DNA of 64,000 nucleotides from Morchella semilibera (lineage: Eukaryota; Ascomycota; Pezizomycetes; Pezizales; Morchellaceae), in contig CM018605.1 in assembly GCA_009192285.1 (NCBI GenBank), positions 396,767-460,766 on the forward strand, written 5' to 3'. This document shows positions 12,029-23,527 of the stretch, one piece after another (position 1 is the stretch's first letter; every line of letters starts with the position of its first letter). The notes below the pieces were generated by a model that saw nothing but the letters and a program-made list of their open reading frames with translations, ran no database searches and had not been told where the DNA came from. A program made the position numbers and the translations under genes.

Positions 12029-14575
12029 CTACTCCTCCTCCCCACCCGCACCCGCACCACCGGCACCCCTCCTCCTCATGCCCCTCAACCCCACCTGCAC
12101 AACCTCCAACGCATCCCCAAGGCCGCCTAAAACACGGTCCAACTCCTCCCACATCCTCGGGTCGCCTCCATCCAGCGGCAACACCCCCACATCCAACGGC
12201 TCAATGACGGGGAACCCCGTACCCGCACCCATCCCCGTGCCCATCCCCGGCCCCACACCAACACCCCCAACGCTCCCAACACCAGCCATCCACGGCCTCC
12301 CCGGACTCGGTGGCAACATCCCCGCCGCGGCCTGCGCCGGCAGATCCAGGTTCAGGTTCCCGGGCCTACCCCCCGGCGGCCGCCCCCGCGTGATATCTGC
12401 GCTGCGCGACTTTCCATGCGGGATTGAGGCGAGGCGGAGGCCACCACCGCCTCCTCCAGAGGCAGAGGCAGAGACGGGGGGTAGCGGCGGGGGCGGGGGC
12501 GTGGGCGTGATTGTTGGCAGCGGCGGCGGGCCATCGCGGATGACGGCGATGTTGGGCGCGGACTTTGAGGGGAGGTGGTGCGACTTGAGGCCAAGCTGGG
12601 GCGGGGGCGCGTACTGGTGCTTTGGCGGCGACGAGGGGGCGGATGCGGCGGTGGTGGGACGGCGCGGCGGGGGCGTGGGCGAGACAGAGGTAGGGACGGC
12701 GGGGGTGTGGTTGGCGTCGATGGGCGTCGGGGGTGTGGGGGACGAGGAGAGCGTGGGGCGGTGCAGGGAGGCACCGGCAGAGTCGGCGCGGTTGCGCCGG
12801 ATGCGGACTATGGGTGGCGGCGGGGGGTCGGGGTCGAGGTTGGTTTCGGGATTGGGGTGGTGTTGGGGCTCGCAGAGCGCTTCTCGGGTACCCGCAGGCC
12901 GTTGTCGTCAAATGTGGGGATCGAGATCATGGATACCTTGTTCTCGGGGGTGGTGCTGCGGCTGCTCGCTCCGCTACGGAACGAGGGGTCGTAGCCCAGG
13001 TTTCCCGGGGCCTGTTTTGCTGCTGTTGCGGCGGCGGCAGCAGCAGCTTCCTCTTCAGGACTCTGAAGAGGACGGACGAGGCCCTCCGCTGCGCGCTGGC
13101 GTGCGGCCTCTGAAGGGGTGTGGTAGCTGGCGGCCTTGAGGGTGCTGACGTTGCTGTTGCTGCCCATCTCCTGCTTGATGTACTCCGAGACGCCGCTGAG
13201 GCGGCTCTTGACAGTATCAAAGTCCATCCTGGCTCCGATGCGAGTGTGGCGTTGAGCTGGTCATGTCGCTCTGGAGGGCAGCCTGCCACATTGAGTCTCT
13301 AACGCCGCCGCGGGAGGCCCAGGCATCGTAGGGACGATGAGCTCCCGCATGAGGGATGAGGGAAGGCTCTTTGACGCCTTGACGAACTTTGAGCGGAGGA
13401 GGTCGTCGACGGTGGCACGCTCCTCGGGCACCTCGTTGAGGCAGAGGGCGACAAACTCGCGGAGGGGGTTGGACCATGTGCCGCCCTCGAGGGCGGGGGG
13501 GTGGGAGGCGTGGGATCATGTCGACGACGCGGTTGGGGGGGATGTTGAAGAGGGGGGGGTTCTGTTTGGCCATCTCGATGATTGTGATGCCGAAGGACCA
13601 GATGTCGATCTGTGGGTGCATAGTTAGTTTGTTATCCCCGAGAGAGAGGGGGGGGGTGTACATGCCCGCGAATCGTAGGAACCACCTGTGAGAGCTTCCG
13701 GGGCCATCCATTGGGGTGTTCCGACAAAGGTATTCCTCTTTCCATTCTTTCCCGCGAGCTGCGCCGAGACACCCCGAAATCGCACAATTGCACACGACCG
13801 TCCTGTCCAACGAGGATATTCGCAGCTGCCAAAGCAAACCCATCAGCCAGGGTCCACCCACACCAAACAAAGACTTTGGCGTACCTTTGATATCACGATG
13901 TATGATGCCCTGCTTATGCAGATAGCCCAAGGCCGTCAACGTCTCCCTCACGATGATTGTGATGTACTTTTCGTCAATCGGCCCGCTTTCATCTACCCCC
14001 GTCAGCACCAGCACCACCGCCCCCGTGACAGGGAGCAACCCACAAAGTCCTGACGCTCCCGCCGCTGCAAAAGTCCATAATGACCCAGAGGCGATGGCCC
14101 AAAGGTAGCTGCCATGGAACGCCGTGATATTCGGGGCATCCCCGGCTTGAGCTGGGAGAGCAGCGCAATCTCCTTCTGTATGTCCTTGATCTCGTCGTCG
14201 TGCTGGTCCAGATCCAGTGACTTTACCGCCACAACCTGCTTTGTCTCGTTATGGATCCTGCACCCCAGTCAGTCTTCCGTGGAGGTTGTGGAGGTAGTGG
14301 TGGTGGTGGTGGTGGTGGTGGTGGATAGATTGGGGGGGGGGGGGGGATCAAGACCCTTTGTAGACACTCCCGAAACTGCCCTTTCCGACGAGCTCGAGAA
14401 TGGTGTATGGCACGTCCGCAGGCACACCCGTCATCTCCTTCCGCACCGCCTTCTCGGAGTCTAGGTGTGATCATGTCAGTCTTGGGGGGGGGGGGTGACG
14501 GGGGAGGGGGGGGAGGGGGGGGGGGGTACTTTCGCGCACCCGCAGGGCCTGTCGCTTGCGGGAGGCTGCGGACAT
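12029..14575 (-). CDS. STE20/GCK-family protein kinase (Kic1/Nak1-like), frame broken
   Basis: Serine/threonine kinase; relatives act in fungal polarity and septation (MOR/SIN-type networks). Exon 1 is 14575-14530 (MSAASRKRQALRVRE), exon 2 14460-14355 (VPYTILELVGKGSFGSVYKG), exon 3 starts at 14257 (VVAVKSLDLDQHDDEIKDI). Further down come HRDIK, AANILVGQDGRVQLCDFGVS, GTPQWMAPEAL, DIWSFGITIIEMAKQNPPLF, then a C-terminal part with DFDTVKSRLSGVSEYIKQEM, a Pro-rich linker and an end reading DPRMWEELDRVLGGLGDALE. Catalytic Lys, HRD Asp and DFG are all present. Consecutive blocks lie in different frames, with breaks near 14142, 14098, 13768, 13665, 13497, 13336 and 13227. Most need one more base in a G, C or T run. 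I saw no substitution in a core motif. Sequencing or assembly error seems likelier than a pseudogene. Confidence 0.85.
14300..14345. repeat. GGT microsatellite and G run
   Basis: A (GGT)n tract followed by a run of about 13 G lies in an intron of the kinase gene (exon 2 ends at 14355, exon 3 starts at 14257). Another pair of long G runs sits in its first intron at about 14484-14526. Confidence 0.75.
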
Positions 14576-15558
14576 GGCCATTGTGTTTGTGGCGAGTGTG
14601 GTGGTGGTTTGGTTCAGTGTTCAGTGTTCAGTGATTGGCTTGCGGGGGTGGTTCGTTGTTGTATCGTCGTCGTCCACACACGTCCACGCACACACCGCAC
14701 ACACTCGGCTCTCCCGCTCCCGCTGGTGTTGCTTTTTCTGATGCACGGACGGGTGAGCTGTGGGGTGAATTGTGTATGTTCGGTACAAGTATATTCAGTA
14801 TATTGAGGGGGGTATATGATGGAGAGGATAGTGGAGAGGATAATGGTGATGACGGTGTATTGTAGCGTGTGTATGTCTGTAGGCAGGGATGGGTGGGGAA
14901 GAAAGGAATGGAAGGGGAGGAAGGAAGGAAGGAAAGAGGAAGGAAGAAGGAAAGAAAGGAAAGAACGGGGGAACGTTACACGGTCCGATGCGGGGAGTGT
15001 GGAATATTCTATGCAGCAGCAGCACAAACTGCACTCGCTCACTGCTCTGCTCTTCTCTGCTCATCTCTCCTCTAATTCTTCTCATCTCTCCTTCTCTGCT
15101 CTACATTACTCTACTATTCTTCTCTGCTCTACACTACTCTGCTCTGCTCTTCTCTGCTTCTGCCCTTAGTTTGTAGTCCCCCCTCCCTCACACAACCCTG
15201 AGACATCCCCAGACACGGAAAGTTGAAAACGACACACAAATATGACAGCCGAAGCAAACAAGCTTGATGCCTGCTGCCCGCAGTCAATCTGATCAATTGA
15301 TTCGCACCCCGCGATCGGTGACTGTGCATATCGATTGACTGAGAGCTGTATTCTCATCTCACATCATCACTCTATTCTAAAACAACTTTATTGTCTCTCT
15401 CTCGAGTTCCCCCGTGACGCGCCTCCTCCACACGTCACGTCAGTCTCAGTCTCAGTCTCAGTCACCCCCACCCACACTTCCCGTCCTCACCTCAGCTCAA
15501 CTCACCTCACCTCCCATTCCACTCCTCTTCTCTCACCAACACACCCACCACACCCACA
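14576..15558. other. Divergent intergenic region with simple repeats
   Basis: About 1 kb between the divergently arranged kinase (-) and Scm3-like (+) genes, so it probably carries both promoters. It holds a purine tract built on GGAAG/GAAAG (14880-14975), a CTCTGCTCTTCT-type pyrimidine repeat (15045-15165) and a short CAGTCT repeat (15441-15463). No gene seen. Confidence 0.6.
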
Positions 15559-17135
15559 ATGCCGATAAAACCCCCCCCAACAATCCAGACAGCAGCCGAC
15601 CTCCACCACGCCCGCCACCTCGCCCAAACCCGCCTCAAACAAACCTGGGAACGCATCTTCACGCGCTTCAGCCACGACTTCTCCGGCATCGCCGACGAGA
15701 TCGACCCCCTCACCGGCGCCCTAATCGTCGACAACGGACACCTGCGCAGCCTCGCCTCGCCCTCCCCCCCCCCCTCCTCGTCCTCGGAAGAGGAGGAGCA
15801 GGAGGAGGAGGAAGAGAAGTGTAGAACCTGCGCCGACCGCGACGAACTCGACGACTCGCCATGCCACCACCACCACAACAACCAGACACCAACGCGCGCA
15901 CACCTGCTGACATGGCGCCCCGCACAGCTGCACACGCACCTCGCGCCCCTCACGGACACGGCGGACCTCGCGCTCCAGCTGCAGAGCAACGGCGTGGGCG
16001 GCCGCGCCCTGCACGAGCTGTCGATGACGGAGCTGCGCGCGCGCCTGGCGCTGCGCGGGACCGCCGTGTGGGCCGAGATACGCCGCCTGCAGCGCATCCT
16101 CTCTAGCGGAGACAGCAACGACAACAGGGACAACGACAACGACAGGGACGCGTGGGCGCCGCCGCCGCGCGCGCTCGACCCGTTCTACAGCCACGCCTGG
16201 CACGACGAGCACCCCGACGGCACGCCGGCCGCGTTCTGCGGGAAGCGCCCCCGCGAGGAGGGCGCCGCCGCCGACGATGGGGGCGGGGGGAAGAGGCTCA
16301 AGGTCCTCAGGGTTGGCACTGGGCGGGCGGGGGTGGAGGTGGGGACCAGGGCGGCGACGTTCGAGGTTGCCATTCCCCCGAGGAGGAGGGATGCGTCCCC
16401 GGCGGTGCCAACGACCCCCGGCGTAGCGTCCCGTGCGGCAACCCCCGCCGCTAGAGACCCAAAGACGAAGGCGAAGAAGACCCCCGCGCCCGGCAGCAGC
16501 AAGAACCCTGCTGAGAACTCTACGCGCGCACCAACGCCTGCGTCCGTGTCTGCCGTCAAGACCGCCATCAAACGTCCTACGCCCACTCCCGTCAAGACCC
16601 CCGCCGTCAAGAACCCCGTTGTCAAGAACCCCACCGTCAAGACCCCCACCGTCAAGACCCCCACCGTCAAGACCCCCACCGTCAAGACCTCCGCCATCAA
16701 ACGCCCCACACCCACCCCCGCCGTCAAGACCCCCGCGACCAAGCGCGCCCCACAGCCAACCCCGAAACCCACCCCCGCCAGAGCCCCCCCCCCGCGCGGC
16801 CGTTCAAGACCCCCGCCACAAAGCGCACCCCGAAACCCACCCCAAAACCCACCCCCACGCCAAAACCCACCAAAAAACCACAACCGCAACCCACCAAGCC
16901 CACCACCCCCGGCTGGACATCAACAATCAACCGCTCCCGCCTCCGCGGCCACAGCCTCGCCCGCTACACCACCACCACCACCGCCGCCGCCGCCGACGAC
17001 GACGAGCTAGCGCCGGTGGCAAAAGAGAGGGTGGTGTCACCTGCACCTGCACCTGCGCCTGCGGTGCACACGTGTGCGCGCGGGTTCTGCTTCGTGTGCT
17101 TGGACCGGGAGGGGTCCGAGGATCATCTGGTTTGA
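15559..17135 (+). CDS. Scm3-like centromere protein with SAM-like region, one frameshift
   Basis: Possible CENP-A chaperone. Residues about 20-65 (RLKQTWERIFTRFSHDF, then GIADEIDPLTGALIVDNGHL) resemble the N-terminal Scm3 domain, which typically reads WE-IFEKY-DF then DEID-TGEIVVDNGHL. A Ser run and acidic stretch follow, then about 120-185 looks like a SAM domain (NGVGGRALHELSMTELRARL). Next come DPFYSHAWHDEHPDG, a basic Pro/Thr-rich tail and a 5-residue VKTPT repeat (16595-16690). The open frame breaks at a run of ten C (16784-16793). In the next frame the KTP-rich tail continues and ends with a Cys motif, HTCARGFCFVCLDREGSED, and a stop at 17133-17135, which I take as the true C-terminus. 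Single exon by this model. The Scm3 call rests on memory of the family pattern. Confidence 0.55.
16595..16690 (+). repeat. 15-bp tandem repeat coding for VKTPT
   Basis: About six copies of a GTCAAGACCCCCACC-type unit in the Scm3-like gene. The unit is rich in C runs, which may explain the frame break just downstream. Confidence 0.85.
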
Positions 17136-18868
17136 GCTGAGCTGAGCTCGGGTGTTTTTTTTTTTCTTTCGTGTGTAGATATGGGGGTGTTTTTTTTTAA
17201 TTGCTAATTGGCGTTTTTTTTTTTTTTAGAGGGATGGGTGGGTAGTAGTATAGAGTGGGGAGCTACGATAGAATAGTGTACTGTACTGTACTGTACTGTG
17301 CTCCCACGTGACCAGACCGTGACCAGACCGTGACCAGACCGTGGCCGTGATACCACGGCCCCAAGTATTGTACATTTTTTTCAGCTCTGACTTGAGCTTA
17401 CTGTCTACCCAGCTCTCAATTCCTCCAAGTGTTGTGTTGTAGCCCCGAAACCCAAGTAATCCAACCAAGGGCTACTCCACCACCAGGCCAGCGATGGCCA
17501 CCCCAAGTCCAAAAAGGGGGGGGGGGCAATCTACGCTGCCGTCGGCGATAGTGGGTGGCACTAATGATGATGATGTGCTATATACTAGACCAGTGCTTAT
17601 TGACTGGTAGATGATTTACTACATACCGTTAAAAACTACATGTACCCCGGGGGTCCTCAAAGTGATGCAACGGCGACAAAAACCATTAGTGGCTTCGCAG
17701 CTACTGGCCACCATGCCCAAAAGCTAGGAAGCAATTCATGTATGTCGAGTTGCATCAGGCGGACCTACATCATAATAGTAAATGGGAATACAAATGAAAA
17801 ATATTGACTGGGTCTAGCTTTGATGGTGGTCGCGACACCAGAATATTGAGTTTGTTGCATCACTTTAAGGACCCCCGGGGTACATTCCATATGGTGCGGT
17901 AAATGTGTCGAAAGCAACCTTACCAACGACCACCGGTGGTGAAAACGGTACTTGCCAACATTTATACCTAGAGTACCTTGAGGCGGATGAAAGCACAGAC
18001 TCTTTGGGGGAATTTCACCACCAGCGACAATTATTTCACCACGTAAGGATGGTTAATGTAACAGCATAGCGAGCGCAGAATAAAGACTGAAATTCAGTGC
18101 TCATGGTTTATCTTACTTTTGGGCACATGGATATTATAGTTTTGCCCCTCTCTAAAACATGTGCCACTACCAAGGAGTGAGCTAGCTACATGTAGGTACA
18201 GATTTCCCGCCCCCGACCATTCCACCTGAGGTGTGTGGGGGATCAACACCCACCGGGATCCACCCACCCACCGCCGACCCAACCCGCAACCGATACCGAC
18301 CCCGATACCGAGCCCCCCACAATCACCACCACCACCACCACCGGATCACACCGCATCACTCCCACCCACACCCCCTGCTTACCATTTAAACAAGGGCAAG
18401 GCTCGGGCCGCAAAAAGAAGAAAGGGCCCCCCGGCAAGTACCGGACCGTGACACACAGAACGCCACCGTGTTGTTGTTGGTTGCCCAGGGTTAGGGGTGT
18501 ATGTTTTTGTTGGAGAAGGGTAAGACCGAACATCCCCGGTTGCTTTCGGGGGGGGGGGGGCATACTTTATTTTTCAGCAGGTAGAGTACCCTAATGTAAT
18601 GCATGCATGCATGCAAGGGCAAGGGCCTCGATCTGAGTATTCCCCCAGCACGGTACTCGCCCCCCCCCATACGATACGATTGCGAGACAGTGGCTTCTAA
18701 TGTCTGAGCTGGGGTGTGTGTGTTAGATGTAGGAGGTGGTAAGAGAGCTGGGGGGAGGGGGGGGGGCGGGCGAGCAGAAGTACTTATAAGACCCTGGGGG
18801 CTGCCTGCTCCCTTATGGCGCGACCTTTTTTTTTTTTTTTAGTGCGTGTAGATTGTAATGGTAACGAT
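17136..18868. other. Intergenic region with a MITE-like element
   Basis: Contains T runs just after the Scm3-like gene (17155-17227), a triple CGTGACCAGAC-type direct repeat (17307-17345), the inverted-repeat element at 17640-17885, and G/C runs at 17515, 18549 and 18660. The short frames at 18233-18594 are Pro/Thr-rich and not supported as genes. Confidence 0.55.
17640..17885. mobile_element. MITE-like element with 32-bp terminal inverted repeats
   Basis: Left end ATGTACCCCGGGGGTCCTCA (from 17640) continues to GATGCAAC at 17671; the right end (17854-17885) is its inverted copy with one mismatch. Total length is about 246 bp and there is no coding capacity. No clear target duplication was found, so the superfamily is open. 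Confidence 0.75.
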
Positions 18869-19860
18869 ATGATGCATTCTACGCCGACGACGGATACAGC
18901 ACAGGCACAGGAACGAGGACGAGAACAGGAACAGGAACAGGCACAGGCACAGGGGGAGATGGGGGAAGGGAATGGATTCTACAAGCTGGGGGAGCTGTTG
19001 GAAGGTAGCTAGCTAGCCCAACCCAGCCCAACCCAGCCCAGCACATGCCACCGACCCATAAAATATATCTCTACAAAAGAAAGATCCCCATCCTCACCAC
19101 TGTTCCAGAGGATGAAGAGGAAGAGAGAGTGTGGTGTGTGAGAAAGAGGAAGAGAAAGAGAGAGGGGGAGTGAAAGAGAGCACCTATTAATTAACTCGCC
19201 GTGATAGCAATTAAGCAATACACCCTCGCCGCCACCACCAACCCCACCTCACCGCATCCACGCTTCAACCTCTCCGCCGCGCTCTTTGAGACTGGCCAGT
19301 ATGCGGCTGCATTGGGGGCGGCTCGAGCCGGCATTGATCTGTGCGATGCCACCACAGCCAGCGGGCTCCTGGCGAAGCTATGGCTGCGGAGAGCAAGGTG
19401 CGAACTTCAAATGCGTAACTATTCGGCGGCGACGGACGCTGCGGAAAGGGTAAAGATGAGCGCCGGCGCGCCGGAGGAGACGAGGAGGGAGGCAGAGGAG
19501 CTGATGACCGCCGTGAAGGTTATGATGCACTACCGGGCGTTAATCTCGGAGGAGGAGGCGCTGAGGATCGTGTTTGAGGTGCCGAAATATAGACCTAAAC
19601 TGTGAGGAGCTCCCTTCCCTCCTCCCCCTGTTGTGATTGGGTCGGTGTCTAGGATGCTGACAAGAAAATAATATCATCTACTCTATACAATAGGTCAATG
19701 AATGTCTTGGAATATTACAACCTCGGTCACGATGCCGCACAGTCCCAATTCGACCCCTCGACTGATTCGCCGGGCGCAAAACATTCCTTCTTCTTCGGTA
19801 GCGTTGGCGACTCCCGTCATGTATTTGCAACTATCGTATCAATCGCGCAGCACGAGCAGA

Positions 19861-19891
<31 letters not shown>

Positions 19892-22102
19892 GTCAGTAGC
19901 CAATGAAAGTAACGCATGCGGGTTCCACCCCCAGACCACCAAATACCATTTGACCATAAACAACATCAAAGCGCATGCCGCAGCTCGTAATGTCTTGATG
20001 ATATTGCTATTGCACCGGCTGTCCGTATTCGGCGAAGATCAGGTGCAGGCGAGGATCGACACCACCGCGCTGCTGTACTACATCTACCTTGGCGTGCTGA
20101 TGCCCGCGCGGGTCCACGGGCATCTCCAAGAGTTTATACAGACGACACGGAGCACGCTCTTGACGCAGTCGGGGCTACCGCCATGGCTGTGGGTCTCGCA
20201 GAGGGATTGTCGGGGGATTATCAATGTTCTGGATAGTTGGGTGGAGCCCATGTTCCCCGTCACTCATGCCCAGGCCCAGATCTCGGAGGCGGAGAGGATC
20301 ATGCCACAGGGAGAGAAGCCGAAGGGATGTGAGCGGGAGTGGACCGCTTACCGTAGGACTGGGGCTCTATTCCCGCCGGTGGCCATACGTTGCCATGAAA
20401 ATGAGCTGGAGTCATTTCTGGCTGGAGGCCCGGGGGTCGGAGGTCCTGGGATGGTCGCGTGGGAGGCCGGCTTGAGGGCCTATGTTGGTCGCGAGTGGAA
20501 AGTCAATATGACATTGGTGGACCGGGAGTGGTGCACGGAGTAAGTTCGGTTTTTATCCCAGTCGTGCGCAGGCCGAGTGATACTTATGATTGCGAACAGA
20601 GCCGGAGTGTGGGATGTCTCCTTCGATCCCTTCAGCTTCGTGGGAATGCTCTATGGGAATACCGATATAGCGTTTCCGCAGGAACCCACTCAGCTTTCCG
20701 ACTACTTCGAGCCCCTATTTATCACGTACGCCGAGATACTACGCCACTTTGGGCACCTCCTCATGATAGAGCTGACCATTGGTGATTGTTGCGGTGCCCT
20801 CGAAGAGATCCGGTATGGAGATAAAATTCCCCTGCGGGATGTCCAAAGGCCGCTGCACTTCCCCCGTGCATATGATACCATCCATCTCAGCAATCTCCCG
20901 TGAGTTTCCCTCCCCACTAGAAAGGATCATTCTCTTTGGCTGATTTCCTCAGTGACTATACTGGCGGCCACCTATCACCCGTTCTCTATGCCCTCCCGGT
21001 CCTCAAGTCCGCGCCTCATGCGCACATCGCCACAGTCTGCCGGGTGAACCTTCCCCTATGGCAGACCGTCGAGGACTATGTCGCCGAATACGTCTGCCTC
21101 CCTACTCTCAACCAGCTTGAGTCCGCGACCTGCCTCCGCCTCTGCCCCGGACAGGAAGCCAACCTCCACGAATTCATGCCCATGAGCACCTACACGCGGT
21201 GGCAGCACAGCGCCGCCCCCACCCCACTCCCCTACAGCCAACTTCTCCCACGTTCCACATTCACACGCTGGCTCCTCACCCTCTTGTTCAAGTTCGCCGC
21301 CCCGCCCATGCATGAGCCGCGGTCCATATCCAAGATCCTCTCACCCCTCAACCTCAGCACCTGGGTGCGCCTCCTCGTCCGCGTCGTCGAGCTCGGGTAC
21401 CCACCACACTGGGTCTCCTCCCTTCTCGAAGACATCCTCGCCAACCGCGTCACAACCACTATCCGCCCCCCCGAAACCGCGCCGTTACGCATTCCCGACC
21501 TCGAGGCCCAGCACCCGCCGCAGCGCATCTCCACCGCTCCATTCATACCCGAGCTCGAGGTCCTCCTCTGCACCTGGGCGCGCATCGCGCCGTTCACCGT
21601 CGTCTCGCCCCAACACCTCCCACCGCCGGAACACATCTTCGAGTACAGCTTTACACTTTCGGCGCCGCAGTTCCGAGACGAGTTCGTGAGCTGTCTGATG
21701 CTCAAGTTTTACCCAGAGCGCATACTCGAGGAGCTGCATCGGACGGGGCATGGCAAGCGCAGAACGTGTGTAAGGGAGATGCTAACGTCGACGGGGCGGC
21801 GCACACCAATGAAGTGTGCGATGCGGGAGGCGGCGATCGTGATCAGCACATGGTGGTGGGATAAGGAGACAAGAAAGGTGACGTTTCGGTTGAGGGAGGG
21901 GTGGATCGAGGGGTGGAGGGACGAGGATCGCTGGGTGGCGGGCGTGTGGAGGTGCGATGATTGGTCGATGTGTAGTGCGCCGACGAGCCTAGGTGAGGGA
22001 AATCTGGAGAGGGTGGGACTACCATGGGGGATGGGGACCAAGATCGGTAGTGAGGGTTTTGCTGGTAGTGGAAATGCGGGGGAGGAGATGGAGGTGGACT
22101 AG
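18869..22102 (+). CDS. TPR and DUF4470 domain protein
   Basis: Function unknown; belongs to the fungal DUF4470 family, members of which often also carry a MYND zinc finger (none seen here). Exons 18869-19004, 19208-19601, 19694-20539, 20600-20899 and 20953-22102 give 941 residues with GT-AG introns and matching phase throughout. The N-terminus has TPR-like helices (GNGFYKLGELLEAIKQYTLA, then RFNLSAALFETGQYAAALGA). The DUF4470 part starts near HSFFFGSVGDSRHVFATIVS, with TKYHLTINNIKAHAAARNVL shortly after, interrupted by a short Gln/Lys run. Later blocks include AGVWDVSFDPFSFVGMLYGN and DYTGGHLSPVLYALPVL. An in-frame ATG at 18815 is followed by a long T run; I prefer 18869. The third intron holds one bipartite motif site. 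Confidence 0.9.
20574..20589 (+). promoter_or_regulatory. Bipartite motif site 6 (4-nt spacer)
   Basis: CGAGTGAT, spacer actt, ATGA, inside the third intron of the DUF4470 gene. It is the only member of the set with a four-base spacer, and the only one inside a supported gene. Confidence 0.3.
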
Positions 22103-22896
22103 GAGGACGGATTTTTGGCGGTAATGATTGTATTATAGAGGACCACGGAATATATTTCTTTTCTACGGTGATAGTGTGGGCTTGTGTTTTATATATTGTT
22201 GCTTCTTCGATTGGTGAGTGTTGTGAATTGCGTGGTTAGCGTGTTATGTCCTAACGGCCCCCAAGTAGAGTTTAATTTGAGCAGTTATGAATGAAAATAG
22301 ATTGGAAAATTGCGCTCACCCTAGGGATAGCTGGGTGGGATAGAAAATACTTTGAGTAGATGCGACCTTGTGAAGGTTCTCCACTGTATAAGGTTGCTTG
22401 ATAAAACAATTGTCGTACATGTATACAATTTCCAGTGCTGAATTCAGAGTTTTTTTCCTTCTCTTTCCAAATAGCCAGCGGTCAAGAGTCTGCCAACTCT
22501 CTCTAAAGGCTTGTGAGTATGAAATAAAGAAGGGATTTAGACGGATCTCTTACCTCGTAGAAGGGTTTGACTTATCATTTCTCCGATCACTAATTTTAGG
22601 AGTGGTATCTTCGATCTTGGGTCCCTAGCACTCATGATGACCCGCGATCGAGGCGCAACGTGACGGAAAGTAAGTTATACTTCTGTCAAGGTACGGGAAT
22701 ATGAGAGACGTAAATCAAAGCTCTACCAGTCAGAGGTGTCCCTGGGCCGTATCTTTTCTTTTATGTAAGGTCTAGCCCACACCAGGGTTTCTGAAGCAGT
22801 ACCGTAATCCGCTAAGTCATGAGCTCTAGAGAGCGGATGTTTGATTGACCTGGTATTTCAAGGAAGGTACGCCAAGTTACGTATCAGAATGGTGCG

Positions 22897-22913
22897 ACAT
22901 GGTGCATCACTCG
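22897..22913 (-). promoter_or_regulatory. Bipartite motif site 7
   Basis: On the minus strand: CGAGTGAT, spacer gcacc, ATGT. About 0.5 kb from the tRNA gene. Confidence 0.35.
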
Positions 22914-23407
22914 GTCACTGGTGGTTAATTACAAACATGAAGTTGTTGAAAAAGCAGAATGAGAGCGTTGTGACTTCGGTGGATGACAGGCGAAGAGTCT
23001 AACCTCGATACCTAGGCAGTCAAGATAAACAGGACACATACATGTAGATACATGTATCATGACAGCTGTTGACACTAGCTTGAAGATGGATACCCGTTCG
23101 GGCCCGGCATCGTTTGAGGGGCCGATATGGCCTACATGTATGTTTCCATATTGTGAGCGGCCGCTCTGATATTTGGCGTTTTACCTCTAGTAAGTTTAGT
23201 TACTCTGGTTTCTAATATGATGTGGGGACGGAACGAGTCGAGCACTTGGCTAATAAGACTAAGAAGTGCGCCTGCCGTGACATATAATACACCACCTGGA
23301 GTGTAGGAATCGGGGGAATAGCGGGCTGCCGGACGCGCGAGTATAATAGCCTTGCAAGGATAGGTAAAATTTTTGCCCTTGGTCACGTTGCGCCTTCGGC
23401 GAAACGA

Positions 23408-23420
23408 AAAAAAAAAAAAA
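23408..23420 (-). terminator. Pol III terminator of the tRNA gene
   Basis: A run of T on the minus strand seven bases past the tRNA 3' end, the usual RNA polymerase III stop signal. Confidence 0.8.
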
Positions 23421-23426
23421 GAATGA

Positions 23427-23527
23427 TGACAGAAGTGGGACTTGAACCCACGCTCGTTTCCGAACCAGGAATTGATGTTAAGAGTAAGACCTTAACCTGG
23501 CGCCATAACCAACTCGGCCATCCTGCC
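23427..23527 (-). tRNA. tRNA-Leu(AAG) with a 19-nt intron
   Basis: Folds as a class II tRNA: acceptor GGCAGGA pairs with TTCTGTC plus discriminator A; anticodon stem CCAGG/CCTGG; T arm GTGGG-TTCAAGT-CCCAC; long variable arm TTCGGAAACGAGC. The anticodon AAG is at 23493-23491, reading CUU leucine codons. A 19-nt intron (23489-23471) sits one base after the anticodon, and its CTTAA can pair with the TTAAG of the anticodon loop, as in other fungal intron-bearing tRNAs. Confidence 0.95.

Noticed and set aside
12078-13139. 353-codon plus-strand open frame
   Set aside because: Gly/Arg/Val-rich antisense shadow of the Pro/Ser-rich part of the kinase gene; high GC removes stops. No domain.
14614-15176. 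Several overlapping frames on both strands
   Set aside because: Products of GGAAG and CTCTGC simple repeats; low complexity only.
16185-16889. 234-codon minus-strand frame with VLTVG repeats
   Set aside because: Antisense of the VKTPT repeat in the Scm3-like gene.
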